Assembly: GCA_036417435.1 (NCBI GenBank)
Contig: CM070903.1
Location: forward strand, 4,151,001 to 4,215,000
From: Inia geoffrensis
Lineage: Eukaryota > Chordata > Mammalia > Artiodactyla > Iniidae
DNA: 64,000 nucleotides
Direction: 5' to 3'
Shown: in pieces, positions 23,059 to 34,137 of the stretch
How positions within the stretch are numbered: position 1 is the first letter of the stretch
How the letters are laid out: each line of letters starts with the position of its first letter
The notes under the pieces: model-generated
The model's input: only the letters and a program-made list of their open reading frames with translations
The model's database searches: none
Told to the model about the DNA's origin: nothing
Translations under genes and position numbers: made by a program

Positions 23059-24239
23059 CAAATGAACAGAATTCTAGGACATAAGGAAGAGATTTGGGAT
23101 CCTGCCAAAACCTCCATTGTAGCAGGCCATTTAATAGCATACTTAAAAGGGCCAACCTTAAATATGGGGTGTATAGGGAGAAGACCCCCGTGCCTTACAC
23201 AAGCTGCCCACCTAGGACTCTTGGGCTGACCCTCTACTTTTAGGAGCGGTGGGGCTTGGACAGACAGGTGGCAGCAGGGCAGAAGAATGACTGAGAGAGA
23301 AAGGGGAAGGCTGAGGACTGGGGCAGCATGGCTTCCCTGCTCCCCTGACACCCAGCTCTGCTCTCCTTTCCTCCCAAATCAGGCCAGCTGACCCAACCAG
23401 GCTGGCGGTCCTTGGGAAAGTCTAACCTGGGGCCTGGCTTTGCCCTGTCGTCAGGGGCTTCAGGTGGCCCAATTACACTTGCCCTTTTGCTAACACCTTT
23501 CATTTGGCTCGATCACAGCAGAGGGTTGTGATTACATCCCTATCTTACATGGGGCATAAATCTGGGGCAATTCAGGATGTGCCTTTCAAGCTGTGGCATG
23601 ACTTTACGAGCTTCCAGTGAAGTTCTCAGAGCTGGGGGGCAGGGAGCACGAATTGCACATTGCTGCTGGAGTGAGCCCCCCTTCCTGGTTGCTGGTTCTG
23701 AACGGGGGTGCCTGGGGGAGCAGGAGAAGGCTGGGAGGCGAGAGAGGAACATGGTCACCGTTGTCCAGCTGGGCCAGGCTCCCAGGCCATGGCGACTGCA
23801 ACATTCAGGCCGAGCCAGCATGCTGCCCCCTCCTGTCGAGACTCTGATACCCATGCTGGCCCCATTTCCTTTCCTACATGCCTGGCCTGAAAGTGTACCT
23901 CCTTTTGCAGGCAGAGGGGGCTTTACCTGGGAATAAATGAGCTCAAGCTCCAGGGCCTCCATCTGCACGTTCCCTAAGAATGTGCAGGGCTTCTGGGAGC
24001 TATAGAGTGTTGTAGGCAGGGAGCAACGCCAGAAGACAATCTGCAGAGCCACTTCTGGTAAGTTACCTAAAGAGATGGCGGAAGGAAGGCATCTGAATGT
24101 CCACAGCTCTTGTAATTTGTTTGCATTCTAAATATGAATTCACATTTATACCTAATTTTGCTTTAATGATTTTGTGTTCTTTTCCTCAACGAGGGCCCCC
24201 AAATCATATAAGCATCAGTCCTGTAACACTGGGTGTGAA
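23059..24239. other. Unassigned sequence
   Basis: No gene is supported. The frames at 23540-24052 (minus) and 23577-23936 (plus) overlap each other and show no domain. Confidence 0.45.
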
Positions 24240-24570
24240 TTAGGGTGGGCCCTAAGTGCCACGCCTGGTGTCCCTGGGAAGAAGAGAGAAACCTGGACAC
24301 AGAGACACACACCACGTGAAGACGGAAGTAGAGATTGGAGAGATGGTTCTGTAAGCCAGGGACACCAGGCCTGCTGGCGGCCGCCGGGAGCTGGGGGTGC
24401 GGTGAAGGACGACCCCCCTCAGCTTGGTTCCAGAAGGAACCAAGCCTGGCGACACCTTGATTTCAGAGTTCTGGCTACTGTGAGAGAAGACGTTTCTGTT
24501 CCTTTAAGCCCCCCCCACCCCACCCCGCCAGTGTGTGGTGCTTTGTTACAGCAGCCCCAGGAATTTAACA
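24240..24570 (+). mobile_element. MLT1-type LTR, partial
   Basis: 'cctggacacagagacacaca', 'ccacgtgaagacggaagtag', 'agaaggaaccaagcctggcg' and 'acaccttgatttcagagttc' keep MLT1 order. 5' part missing; contains a C-rich run at 24510-24530 and a 10-bp foldback at 24422-24445. Confidence 0.65.
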
Positions 24571-25223
24571 CCTTGTGGGGGGAAGGAAGGATCTATAAAA
24601 ATGAAATAAAATTCCGGGAAACTGATTCAGGGAGAGTGATCTAGACCGTCCACAATTGACGCGTGGCTCTGGAACGGGTTGATAATTTCGACTCTCAGGC
24701 TGTGGTTGTGAATGGGACCGTCATGATTTTTGCTAATGATTGTGCAAGCGTTTAAATCTCTCGGCAGGAATTGCCTAAGATCACGTCGACGTGACCTGCG
24801 GCCCTCCTTCTTCAGGAGCACGGGATGAGGGAAAACTTTTTTTTTGTTTTCTTTGTAATCAGAGCTGCCTGAATTGCTCACCCTTTCTTAAGTTGGCCTG
24901 GGAAGGGAGGGCAAACACGTTGACTCGTAAAGGTCTTGACAGCCCTAGTCCTGTGCAGGCCCCGTGGGATGAGTCACTGGAGGGTTTTTAAAGATGAATG
25001 ACGCTGAGCCAGCTTCCCAGGAAGATTAACCATCAGTCGTGGCTGTGCTTGCCCGGCCGGGCCGCTGCGGGGCTGACTCAGGAAACATCTCCATGCAGAC
25101 ACGGGCAGAATAAGCACAGAACTTGAAGGCCACAATTCCGCCATCTCCACATGTTTGGGGGCGTTTTCTTGTTTTGTTGTTTCTGTTATTGTATATAGTA
25201 CAGATTACATAAATAGAGGTATC
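24571..25223. other. Unassigned sequence
   Basis: No gene or clear repeat recognised. Confidence 0.45.
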
Positions 25224-25620
25224 CTGTATATATATCTATACACACACACACACACATATATATATATACACACACACCTAGATGTACATAGGTAAAAGTA
25301 GAGGTATATGTAGGTATACATATATACCTGTATATACAAGGTACTGTATTTATATATATATATGCCTACATATACGGGATACGTCTGTTTTGTAATCTGT
25401 ACTATATATATGTATATGCATATATACTTGGGTGCATATATATATATATAAATAGAGGTGTATATATAGGTATACATATATACCTATATATACAGGGTAC
25501 CTCTGTATAATCTACTATATACTATATATATGTGTTTATCAGTATATATCCCTGTCTCTCTGTCCCTGTCTCTCTGTATATATACATACACACACACAAT
25601 ATATATAGGATACTATATAT
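25224..25620 (+). repeat. Alternating TA/CA low-complexity block
   Basis: Long runs of TATATA and CACACA with an imperfect internal duplication: the phrase 'aggtatacatatatacct' occurs near 25312 and again near 25468, about 156 bases apart. Mostly alternating purine-pyrimidine. Confidence 0.9.
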
Positions 25621-26300
25621 TGCACGTATAATAGAAATAGCATAAAGAGAAGGAGTAAACCAATGGTTTTCAGATTTTTAAAGCTGGAGAACCTTTTTTA
25701 TTGTGAAATAGGATACGCATAGAAGAACGTGCCCAGAACAGAAAAGCCCCGGCTCCATGAAACTTCACAAGGTAGAGAAGTCCCACGTGACCCTCTCCCA
25801 GCACCTCCTGGGGAAATCCACTCCCAGCGCCTTGAGGAGAAGAAACAACTGTTCAAAGAGAATGAAAGCCTGCTATTTAGGGAGGTGTGCTTATGTGGAC
25901 AGCGTGACCAGGAGGCTATTACTGCCAAGGTTAGGGTGGTGGAAAGTAGGCAGGGGGCGGGGGAGGGGAGAGCTCAGGCGCCAGGGCCATGTGCGCCCCC
26001 CAGAGCCGCCCCCCGTGCCCTCACCCCCCGTGCTGTTAAGAGGAGCAGCTCCTGGCTCTCCTTCCCGCCTGTGTGGTGTTCTGTGCACGCCCGCACCGCG
26101 GTCGCCCGTCCTATCATAAATGCCCCTCGGGGTTGTTTGCAGTTTGGGGCCACTGTGAGTCAATGGCTGTGAACGTTCTGTCCGGTCTTCCGGGGCTTAC
26201 TTGGAGGCCAATGGTTTCCCCTCTGCCCTCCCTCTTCCCTCTCTCCCGTCCACCCTCTTCTCCATTTTTCTCTCTCCCTTGCTTTCTTCCCCTCTCCTTC
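25621..26300. other. Unassigned, becoming GC-rich
   Basis: No gene is supported. The open frames at 25729-26172 occur in overlapping phases on both strands. Confidence 0.45.
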
Positions 26301-26338
26301 CACCCCCGCCCCCCCCCCGCCCCCCCCCCCGCCCCCCG
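26301..26338 (+). repeat. Poly-C tract with G spacers (G4-capable on minus strand)
   Basis: Runs of C5, C10, C10 and C6 are separated by single G. The minus strand therefore has long G-runs spaced by one C. Confidence 0.9.
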
Positions 26339-26480
26339 ACACTGGGCACCTGGGCGGGGCGTCCGACGGCGAGGCCGTGCCTGGCCTCATGAACGCGCGC
26401 GCAATGGTGCCTTTTCTCAGCGCCTCTTCCCTCCGTCCCGGTGAAGGCGCGCTTCATACCCACTTTCCGGCCCTGACTAC
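26339..26480. promoter_or_regulatory. Small CpG-dense patch
   Basis: A CpG-rich stretch includes a GC box (gggcggggc at 26352-26360) and 'gaacgcgcgcgcaatgg'. It is only about 150 bases, short for a classical CpG island, and no exon is recognised beside it. Promoter activity is not shown by the sequence. Confidence 0.35.
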
Positions 26481-26849
26481 CGAATCTTTTCCTCCCAGGA
26501 GGCATACGTTTGATGCAATTTGTAAGGAGCAGCCTGTGACCTCAGGCCCCATAAAGGGCTCCTCATTCTTTGCTCGGGGGCTCTCGCCCGGCTGACCCCC
26601 TTCTACTCCTCCAGACGCTGTGGGTCCTGCTCGCCTTCCCGTACATAACCCACCTCTCCAGGAAGCCTCCCTGGGTTGCCCTAACCCGTGGGAACCCTCC
26701 TTCTAGTGCCCCCGTTGCCCTGGGATCTACCTCTCGCCTCTCAGCCCCACGCTGCATGCGGGAGAATGGGCGTGTGAATGCCACAAGCTTTCTGGATGGC
26801 ATTTTGTTCTGTTTCTCTCAAAGTTAAATATGCCCATACCTTCGAGCTG
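26481..26849. other. Unassigned sequence
   Basis: No gene recognised. Confidence 0.4.
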
Positions 26850-27260
26850 GGCTGGAATCTATTCTGAAGAGATGCTCCCCAAACTGCTTCAAGGTGGGTG
26901 GACAAGAAGACTGATTATATAATTATACATATAATAATAATATAATAAATAAACTTTGACACATGCATTCAATAGAACATTCAGCAGCCATTATAAAATC
27001 TAAGGACAGTATCCATGGAATACAGTGCTGTGGGAAATACCGTGTCTAGCACGGTGTGTTTAGAAAAATCTCAGACCTCTGTGCGTGTAATTGCTGTGCG
27101 CCCAGGAACAGGTCGGGGAAGACGCACATCGGCCGTGTGGGTATTGCCCTCAGGAAGGGAGGAGGCAGATGGGGGAATCTTCCACTGCTTTCTTTATATC
27201 ATCTGGTATTGTTCCAACTTGTGTTAAACAGGTAATTACTTCCGTAATTAAAAAAAAAAG
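26850..27260 (+). mobile_element. Probable old L1M 3' region
   Basis: 'gaacattcagcagccattat' and 'aatacagtgctgtgggaaat' resemble the late L1M 3' UTR. Diverged; could be another ancient LINE tail. Confidence 0.45.
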
Positions 27261-27517
27261 ACTTAATGAAGAAATAAAAGAATATGGGGAAACCTGTAGA
27301 GTGTGCAAAACCAAGAGTGAACCTTAATGTAAATGATGAACTTTTTAGGTAATAATAATGTGTCAAATAAAAGTGATTCATCAATTGTAATAAATGCACC
27401 GTATAAATGAGGATGTTACTAGTAGGGGAAACAGATTGGGGGCAGGGGATGTGGGCTCTCGGTATGTCTGCACATTTTTTGTTTTCTGCAAACTAAAACT
27501 GTTCTTAAAAATATAGT

Positions 27518-27519
<2 letters not shown>

Positions 27520-27548
<29 letters not shown>

Positions 27549-27657
27549 GGCCTTGTTGCGCCACATGCGGGATCTTAATTCCTTGACCAGGGATCGAACC
27601 TGTGCCCCCTGCAGTGGAAGTGTGGAATCCTAACCACTGGACCGCCAGGGAAGTCCC
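27520..27657 (-). mobile_element. Short-form CHR/tRNA-derived SINE
   Basis: T29 tail on the left, 'ggccttgttgcgccacatgc', box B complement 'gggatcgaacctgtgccccc', head 'ccgccagggaagtccc' ending at 27657. Short form like the copies at 11551 and 55570. Confidence 0.9.
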
Positions 27658-27713
27658 TAAAGAGAGAGAGAGGAATAAAACAGTTAATGGATATTTGGAG
27701 CAGAGCAGATTTT

Positions 27714-27922
27714 CAACTTTTTTCTGTAAAGGGCCAGATGGAAAATAATTTCAGCTTTGAGGACCATACAGTCTCTGTCACAAATACTCGGATTTGCTGT
27801 CATTGTGCAGAAGTGGCCACGGGCATCACGTAAGTGAGCGAGCGTAGCTGTGTTCCAATAAAACTTTATTTACAAAAATAGGCAGAGGGGCCAGGCCTGT
27901 CATTTGGCAGCCCCTGGTGCAG
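27714..27922 (+). mobile_element. hAT-Charlie-type DNA element fragment
   Basis: 'tttctgtaaagggccagatg', 'ggaccatacagtctctgtca' and 'tgtgttccaataaaacttta' with 'tttacaaaaataggcagagg' are a widespread mammalian MER element of the MER20/MER1 type. Exact family name not certain. Confidence 0.65.
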
Positions 27923-28579
27923 AGGCATGAACGGATTCTGGTGTGTCACATCAGGTGGAGGGGAAAGCTGACGAGTCACCTACTCACCTCGGACAGGCTG
28001 GTGAACCCAGGGAACACTGGGTGCTTCTCTTTGCTGTTGCACGTGGCTTTCTACCAGAATCAAAATGGTTTTGAAAAATTGATTTCGAACAAATTCAGTT
28101 TCACACTGTCTGAGCCAATAGATGGAGATACGGAGAGAGCGGCACTGATCATTCAGCTGGAGAAGTCTCCTCAAAAACGAATTGCCCGGCTTCCACGGGC
28201 GGAAGGCAGTCCCCCGAGGCAGGCATTTCTCCTTCTGCAAAGGCAGCACCAGCATTTCCAGGGCTCAGCACAACCCCAGTCAGGCACGAGCTTGCTTCCT
28301 CTGAGGATCTTGGAAGTGTCGTCACGGAGGCCAGCGAGGAAAGCTATCGCTTCCACTTTGCGAGGAGAAATTATGCAAAATACCTTTGGCAAACAGGGAG
28401 GTCATGGGGGCAGAAGGAGAAAGTTAGGCATTGCCACCCTCAGCGTTACCCCTCTGCTCTAGAATTTAGTGGTGAAGGAAAAAGGTCAGCTGTGCAGTGG
28501 ATTTGTCCTCTTCGTTGGAAGGGACCCATGAGATGAGGGTCCTGTTACTGCCCCTCTGTCATGTCATCGGCCAGGCTGT
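27923..28579. other. Unassigned sequence
   Basis: The 181-codon open frame at 27917-28462 has no recognisable domain, starts inside the DNA element and overlaps antisense frames. Not called. Confidence 0.45.
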
Positions 28580-28705
28580 GCTAGGTGAGCCCCACTCAGT
28601 ACCTCGGATAATCCTCCCAGCCACCCTATGGGTGAGGAATTAACACGCCCATCTTGCAGATCAGGAACCTGAGGCTTAGAGAAACTGAGGAACTCTTTTC
28701 AAGAA
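28580..28705 (-). repeat. MIR fragment
   Basis: Antisense MIR: 'ataatcctcccagccaccct', 'cccatcttgcagatcaggaa', 'cctgaggcttagagaaactg'. Confidence 0.65.
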
Positions 28706-29269
28706 AGTATACCTTTAAAATTGCTAAAGATTGGCACTGATCTGAATCCACAGCTGGTCTACCTGATGGACGTGTGAGATTGTGCCTTACATCACATTGC
28801 ATTAATCCGGGAATGTGTGTTTGTGACTTTGTCAGACACAGGCTAAGCAAGTTGGTCAATAACCTTTCCAGGTAACATTCTGGGCTGGGGGCTTTGTCAG
28901 AGTTCCTGAAGTGATGTGAGCAAAGTCTGAACATCTGTCTCTTTCCTTTGAGGCTGTCTTCAAACCCCCAGGCCCTCGGCTCTGCCTGTGTCCCCGTGTG
29001 TGTTACACTAGCTGCGACATACGTGTGTCACCACTTCAGGGTTAGGGCTGACTCAGCACCTGCCAGGAGACGGCTGCTTGGGCTGGGTTTGTCCATGCCT
29101 GCTGAGCCATGAGGAAGAGCAGGGGGAGTTTCCACGGTCCTGAGTCAGAGCCGACGCGGAGGGAAGGGCCCTTGGAAATGAGCCTGGGTGGGTGAGTGAT
29201 GGTGGAAGGGATGCGAGGGAGCACCAAGAGAGGGTCAGCTCATCGTCACCTGCCCAGTGGGGAGAGGCA
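28706..29269. other. Unassigned sequence
   Basis: No gene or clear repeat recognised. Confidence 0.45.
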
Positions 29270-29450
29270 GGACGGTGTTATATGCATGGACCAATTACCA
29301 AATGAGACCTGGGTTCGAATCCCCCTACCACCAGTCATTGGCTCCTGTGACTCTATAATAAGAATAGTTGCCTTACCTGATGCTCTAAAGCTTGGAGTGA
29401 ATCTAAGCAAAACACCTGGCACATAACAGAGTCTTTATAAAAGATAGTTT
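29270..29450 (+). repeat. MIR SINE
   Basis: 'gagacctgggttcgaatccc' keeps the tRNA box B, followed by the diverged MIR core and 'cacctggcacataacagagt' at the end. Confidence 0.65.
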
Positions 29451-29799
29451 TCGAAAGATTACTCATGAAGCAACAGAGCCTATTGATTTGGGCAATAAAT
29501 TTTAAGATCCTCCTTTTTATAATCTGTTATAATGAGCCTGTTCCCTACCGCCCTTTGCCTGTAACCCCAAATCACAGCGCACATCCCAGGAAGGGGTGGA
29601 CAGACGGGCCCCGAGAATAAGGGAACCGGCTCATCTGCCTCCTGCCCGGAATCGATGCTGATGCCTCCTGTCCTGTCACCAGGGGAGCATGTCCCTCTCT
29701 CCATCTTCTTTGGGGAAAACAAGTGGGAAGGGCGGAGGAGGACCGATTTTGACTGAAAACGTTCATGCCATTGCACTAGCTCCCTAATCCCTCCTTAGC

Positions 29800-29985
29800 A
29801 TGGTGTCTGGTTGTTTTCTATGACAGCACAGATCATTTCCTGCCTCATCACATATCCACGTGCTTATCATCTGTCTCTCCAGTAGAATAGCTTCCCGTGG
29901 GAGCAGGGACCCATCCTGTTTATTCATCACTGTATCACCAGCGCCTAGAATAATGCCTGGCACACTTGCATGCACTTTTATAAAA
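29800..29985 (+). repeat. L2 3' end
   Basis: 'cgtgggagcagggacccatc', 'tcactgtatcaccagcgcct' and 'agaataatgcctggcacact' are the L2 3' terminus. Confidence 0.7.
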
Positions 29986-30486
29986 TAAAAAGTTACTCTG
30001 CTGTCTTACTATATGAAGTAGAAAGTTAAATCTCCCATAGCTCCATACTTCCTCCTGCAAATTAACCATTTTTTAAAAATTGAGGTATAGTTGACATATT
30101 GTACTGGTTTCAGGTGTACAATATAGTAATTTGATATTTTTTATAGAATATACTCCATACAAAGTTATTATAAAATATTGACTATATTTTGTATGCTGTA
30201 CATTATATCCTTGTAACAACTTATTTATTCTGTACCTAGTACTTTGTACCTCTTAATCCCCACCACCTATCTTGCCCCTCTCCTCTTCCCTCTCCCCACT
30301 GGTAACCGCTAGTTCTCTGTATCTGTGAGTCTGTTTCTGTTTTGTTATATTTGTTTGTTTTAGTTTTTAGCATCCACATGTAAGTGAAAACATATATAGC
30401 ATTTGTCTTTCTCTGTCTGACTTATTTCACCAAGCATAATACCCTCTAGGTCCATCCATGTTGTTACAAATGACAAGATTTCTTTC

Positions 30487-30700
30487 TTTTTTTTTTTTTT
30501 TTTTTTTTGCGGTATGTGGGCCTCTCACTGTTGTGGCCTCTCCCGTTGCGGAGCACAGGCTCCGGACACGCAGGCTCAGCAGCCATGGCTCACGGGCCCA
30601 GCCGTTCCGCCGCATGTGGGATCTTCCCGGACTGGGGCACGAACCTGTGTCCCCTGCATCGGCAGGCGGACTCTCAACCACTGCGCCACCAGGGAAGCCC
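30487..30700 (-). mobile_element. CHR SINE inside L1
   Basis: T22 tail, 'ctctcccgttgcggagcaca', 'cgccaccagggaagccc'. It splits L1 3' UTR sequence; the T-rich target (tctttctt / tcattctt) is imperfectly duplicated. Confidence 0.9.
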
Positions 30701-30920
30701 TCATTCTTTTTTTTTAAAGCTGAGTAGTATTCCTTTATATATATATCTATCTATCTCACATCTTCCTTATCCATTCATCTGTTGTTCGACACTTAGGTTG
30801 TTTCCATATCTTGGCTATTGTAAATAATGCTGCTGTGATCATTTGGGTGCATGTATCTTTTCAAATTAGTGTTTTCGTTTTCTTCAGATAAATACCCAGA
30901 ATGGAATTGCTGGGTCGTAT

Positions 30921-31156
30921 GGTAGTGCTACTTTTATTTATTTATTTATTTATTTGCGGTACACGGGCCTCTCACTGTTGTGGCCTCTCCCGTTGCGGAG
31001 CACAGGCTCGGGACGCGCAGGCTCAGCGGCCATGGCTCACGGGCCCAGCCACTCCACGGCATGTGGGATCTTGCCGGACCGGGGCATGAACCCGTGTTCC
31101 CTGCATCAGCAGGTGGGCTCTCAACCACTGCGCCACTAGGAAGCCCGGTAGTGCTA
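30921..31156 (-). mobile_element. CHR SINE inside L1
   Basis: Element 30935-31146 with a (TTTA)n tail. 'ggtagtgcta' is repeated on both sides (30921-30930 and 31147-31156). The head is slightly shortened ('gcgccactaggaagccc'). Confidence 0.9.
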
Positions 31157-31412
31157 TTTTTAATTTTTTGAGGAACCTCCATACTCTTTACCACAGTGGC
31201 TACACCAATTTACATTCCCACCATCAGTGTACTAGAGTTCTCTTTTCTCCACATCTTCGCCAACATTTGTTATTTGTGGTCTTTTTGATGATAGGCATTC
31301 TGACAGGTGATACCTCATTGTGGTTTTGATTTGCATTTCCCCATTGATTAATGATGTTGAACGTCTTTTCATGTGCCTGTTGGCCAACTGTATGTCTTTT
31401 TCAGAAAAATGT

Positions 31413-31802
31413 CTATTCAGGTCTTCTGCCCATTTTAAAATCAAGTTGCTTTTTGAAGTTGAGTTGTATGAGCTGTTTGTATGTTTTGGGTATTAACCCC
31501 TTGTCAGTCATATCATTTGCAAATATTTTCTGCCATTCAGGAGGCTGTCTTTGCATTTTGTTGATGGTTGCGTTTGCTGTGCAAAAGCTTTTAAGTTTAA
31601 TTAGGTCCAATTTGTTTATTTTTGCTTTTATTTCCTTTGCTTTAGGAGACAGAGCTAAAGAAATATTGCTACAATTTATGTCAAAGGGTGTTCCACCTTT
31701 GTTTCCTTCTAGGAGTTTTATGGTTTCTGGTCTTACATTTAAGTCTTTAATCCATTTTGAGTTTATTTTTGTATGTGGTGTTAGACAATGTTCCAATTTC
31801 AT
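31413..31802 (-). pseudogene. L1 ORF2 C-terminal coding remnant
   Basis: A 129-codon open piece of L1 ORF2p from the 3' half of the twin-primed L1. It contains the '[20 protein letters not shown]' region and '[17 protein letters not shown]' typical of the ORF2 C-terminal part. Truncated at both ends and not functional. Confidence 0.8.
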
Positions 31803-32063
31803 TCTTTTACAACTAGCTGTCTAGCTTTCCCAGCACCACTTATTGAAGAGATTGTCTTTTCTCCATTGTATATTCTTGCCTCCTTTGTGGTAGACTAATT
31901 GACTATATGTGTGTGGGTTTATTTCTGGGCTCTCTATTCTGTTCCATTGATCTATGTGTCTGCTTTTGTGCCAGTACCATACTGTTTTGATTACTGTAGT
32001 TTTGTAGTCTAGTCTGAAGTCAGGGGCATGATACCTCCAGCTGTGTTGTCCTCTAAGACATGG

Positions 32064-32119
32064 TAAGGATAAGGATAAGGATAAGGATAAGGATAAGGAT
32101 AAGGGTAAGGATAAGGATA
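32064..32119 (+). repeat. (GGATAA)n microsatellite at the L1 inversion joint
   Basis: About nine GGATAA units with one GGGTAA variant. The flanking L1 text 'atgataaggatgccc' carries the same word, so slippage from L1 sequence could have seeded it. Confidence 0.9.
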
Positions 32120-32164
32120 TCAGAAACATGATAAGGATGCCCACTCTCACCATTTCTACTTAGC

Positions 32165-32416
32165 TTGGTATTGGAAGTCCTAAGCACAGCAATCAGACAA
32201 GAAAAAGAATTAAAAAGCATCCAAATTGGAAGGAAAGAAATAAAACTGTCACTGTTTGCAGATGACATGATGTTATATGTAGAAAACCCTAAAGACTTCA
32301 CCAAAAAACTATTAGAACTAATAAATCTATTCAGTAAAGTTGCAGGATACAAGATTAGTATACAGAAATCTGTGGCATTTTATACACTAATAATGAACTG
32401 TGAGAACGAGAAATGA
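32165..32416 (+). pseudogene. L1 ORF2 reverse-transcriptase fragment (inverted half)
   Basis: An 83-codon open piece of the L1 reverse-transcriptase domain. The catalytic FADD is visible at 32255-32266 ([13 protein letters not shown]). It is followed by the '[17 protein letters not shown]' region. It ends in stops and frameshifts and is separated from the rest of ORF2 by inversion, so it is inactive. Confidence 0.85.
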
Positions 32417-32789
32417 AGAAAACAGTACTATTTACAGTCCAATCAAAAAGAATAAAATATCTAGGAATAAATTTAACCAATGAGGTGAAAGACCTGTACT
32501 CTGAAAATGTAAGACACTGATGAAGGAAGTTGAAAATAATAGAAGTAAATGGGAAGATATCCCATATCCATGGATTGGAAGAATTAATATTGTTACAATG
32601 TCCATACTACCCAAAGCAATCTACAGATTTAACATGATCCCTATCAAAATGCTCATGACCCTTTCCTTGGAATTGGAACAAATAATCCTACAATTTGTAG
32701 GGAACTACAAAAGACCCTGAATAGCCAAAGCAATCTTGGGAAAAAGACCAAATTAACCATTTTAACAATTTGCTATAAATTCTTTTGTA

Positions 32790-33220
32790 TTTTAAAACAT
32801 ATGTTAATTTTTTAAAGCAATGATGAGATCTTATATTTAGAATTTTTGCCGCTTGCTTAGCAATGTGTCTTGAACATCTTTCCTGTAAGGATGTACAAAT
32901 TAACCTCATTCTTTTCATGGTTGTATACTATTCCAGCCTGTAGATGTGCCATACTATGCCAATAAAACCTTTGCTGCTAGAAATGTGGGTTGTTTTCAAA
33001 GTTGGCTCTTCTAAGCGATGTGGTAATAAATATCCAGCATGCATAATTTGGTGCTTTGGGGTACGCGATGGACACATTTCAGGAGCTGGGTCAAGAGGAT
33101 ATGAAAGATTTAAATTTTGTTAGATTTCGCTAATTGCTCTTCCTAAGGCTGCACCAGTTTGCCTTCCCTGCAATGGTATATGGGAGTGTGACTCTGCTCT
33201 TATACTCACCAGCAAATGCT
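32790..33220 (-). mobile_element. Old L1M fragment
   Basis: Antisense L1ME-like text: 'aatgtgtcttgaacatcttt', 'ttcatggttgtatactattc', 'ggagctgggtcaagaggata', 'tgctcttcctaaggctgcac'. It was the host sequence into which the twin-primed L1 inserted, or lies beside it. Confidence 0.6.
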
Positions 33221-33904
33221 ATCACACTTTCAAATCTTTGCTTACTAGGCTTTTAACACGGTGTTTCAGAAACAGGTCAACATCACAGTGTCATCTTAAT
33301 TTTGTGCTTTCATTCTTATTTTTACAAGTGTGCACATGTGCATGTGTCTGTGTTGCACACATGTCTAGATCATCTGAATGACCACCTTAAATTTTCTGCA
33401 GCCAGGAGCCCTCATTATCTACTTATAATGGACTTATAATCGTAGTCAATTGGCCAAATATATGAGTGAAGCTTTGCCGCCGACCAAGTTGAGTGAGCCG
33501 TGATCACCTTGACACAGACCAGAGGAAGAGTGGTGACCACCAAGACCCCGACCTGCACTGTAGCACTGAGGGTGGTCCTCCTGCTGGGGGTGAACAAATG
33601 GTGGGGATCCTGTCCCTCCTTGTAGAAATTCCAAGCATGTCATTAGCAGTAAGTAATATGTGTGTGGGTTTATTTCTGGAAAAAATAAAAACATCCAGTG
33701 TAGACTTTATTATTATGAGCTATGTTTTATTATATTTTGGGGTGGACTCTTACATTTTTCAGATCATCAAAGTGATGGATTGGAGGTTAAATGGTTTTTT
33801 GTTTAAAAAGAGCAATAATAGTTACAACAACCATAACTCCAAGAGGGATCATTATTCTCAAAACGAAAGGAATCAACTAAAATATAAAACAGAAATAGAA
33901 AATT
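33221..33904. other. Unassigned sequence
   Basis: The open frame 33493-34191 reads into the SINE at 33919 and has no domain. Confidence 0.45.
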
Positions 33905-34137
33905 TTAAAAGAACATTTTTTTTTTTTTTTTGTGGTACGCGGGCCTCTCACTGTTGTGGCCTCTCCCATTGCGGAGCACAGGCTCCGGACGCACAGGCCC
34001 AGCGGCCATGGCTCACGGGCCCAGCCGCTCTGCGGCACGTGGGATCTTCCCCGACCGGGGCACGAACCCGCGTCCCCTGCATCGGCAGGCGGACTCTCAA
34101 CCACTGCGCCACCAGGGAAGCCCTAAAAGAAAAATTT
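33905..34137 (-). mobile_element. CHR SINE
   Basis: Element about 33919-34123: T-tail, 'ggtacgcgggcctctcactg', 'gacgcacaggcccagcggcc', 'cgccaccagggaagccc'. 'taaaagaa' is repeated at both flanks (33906-33913 and 34124-34131). Confidence 0.9.

Larger units (their letters stand above)
30059..32763 (-). mobile_element. Twin-primed (inverted) L1 with two nested SINEs
   Basis: The insertion body is 30073-32749, flanked by identical 14-base duplications (aaattaaccatttt) at 30059-30072 and 32750-32763. From 30073 to about 32053 it is minus-strand L1, from the 3' end back into ORF2. From about 32118 to 32749 it is plus-strand L1 ORF2 lying just upstream of that segment in L1 order. The two pieces meet in ORF2 with almost no loss: one ends after 'gcaatcttgggaaaaag', the other begins at the phrase before 'cacagctggagg'. 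This is the structure known from twin priming. Two CHR SINEs at 30487 and 30935 landed later. A (GGATAA)n tract fills the joint. Confidence 0.9.

Noticed and set aside
27917..28462. 181-codon plus-strand frame
   Set aside because: Starts at the end of a hAT-type element and has no recognisable domain.
32064..32119. Interstitial telomere repeat
   Set aside because: The unit is GGATAA, not TTAGGG, and only one GGGTAA variant is present.
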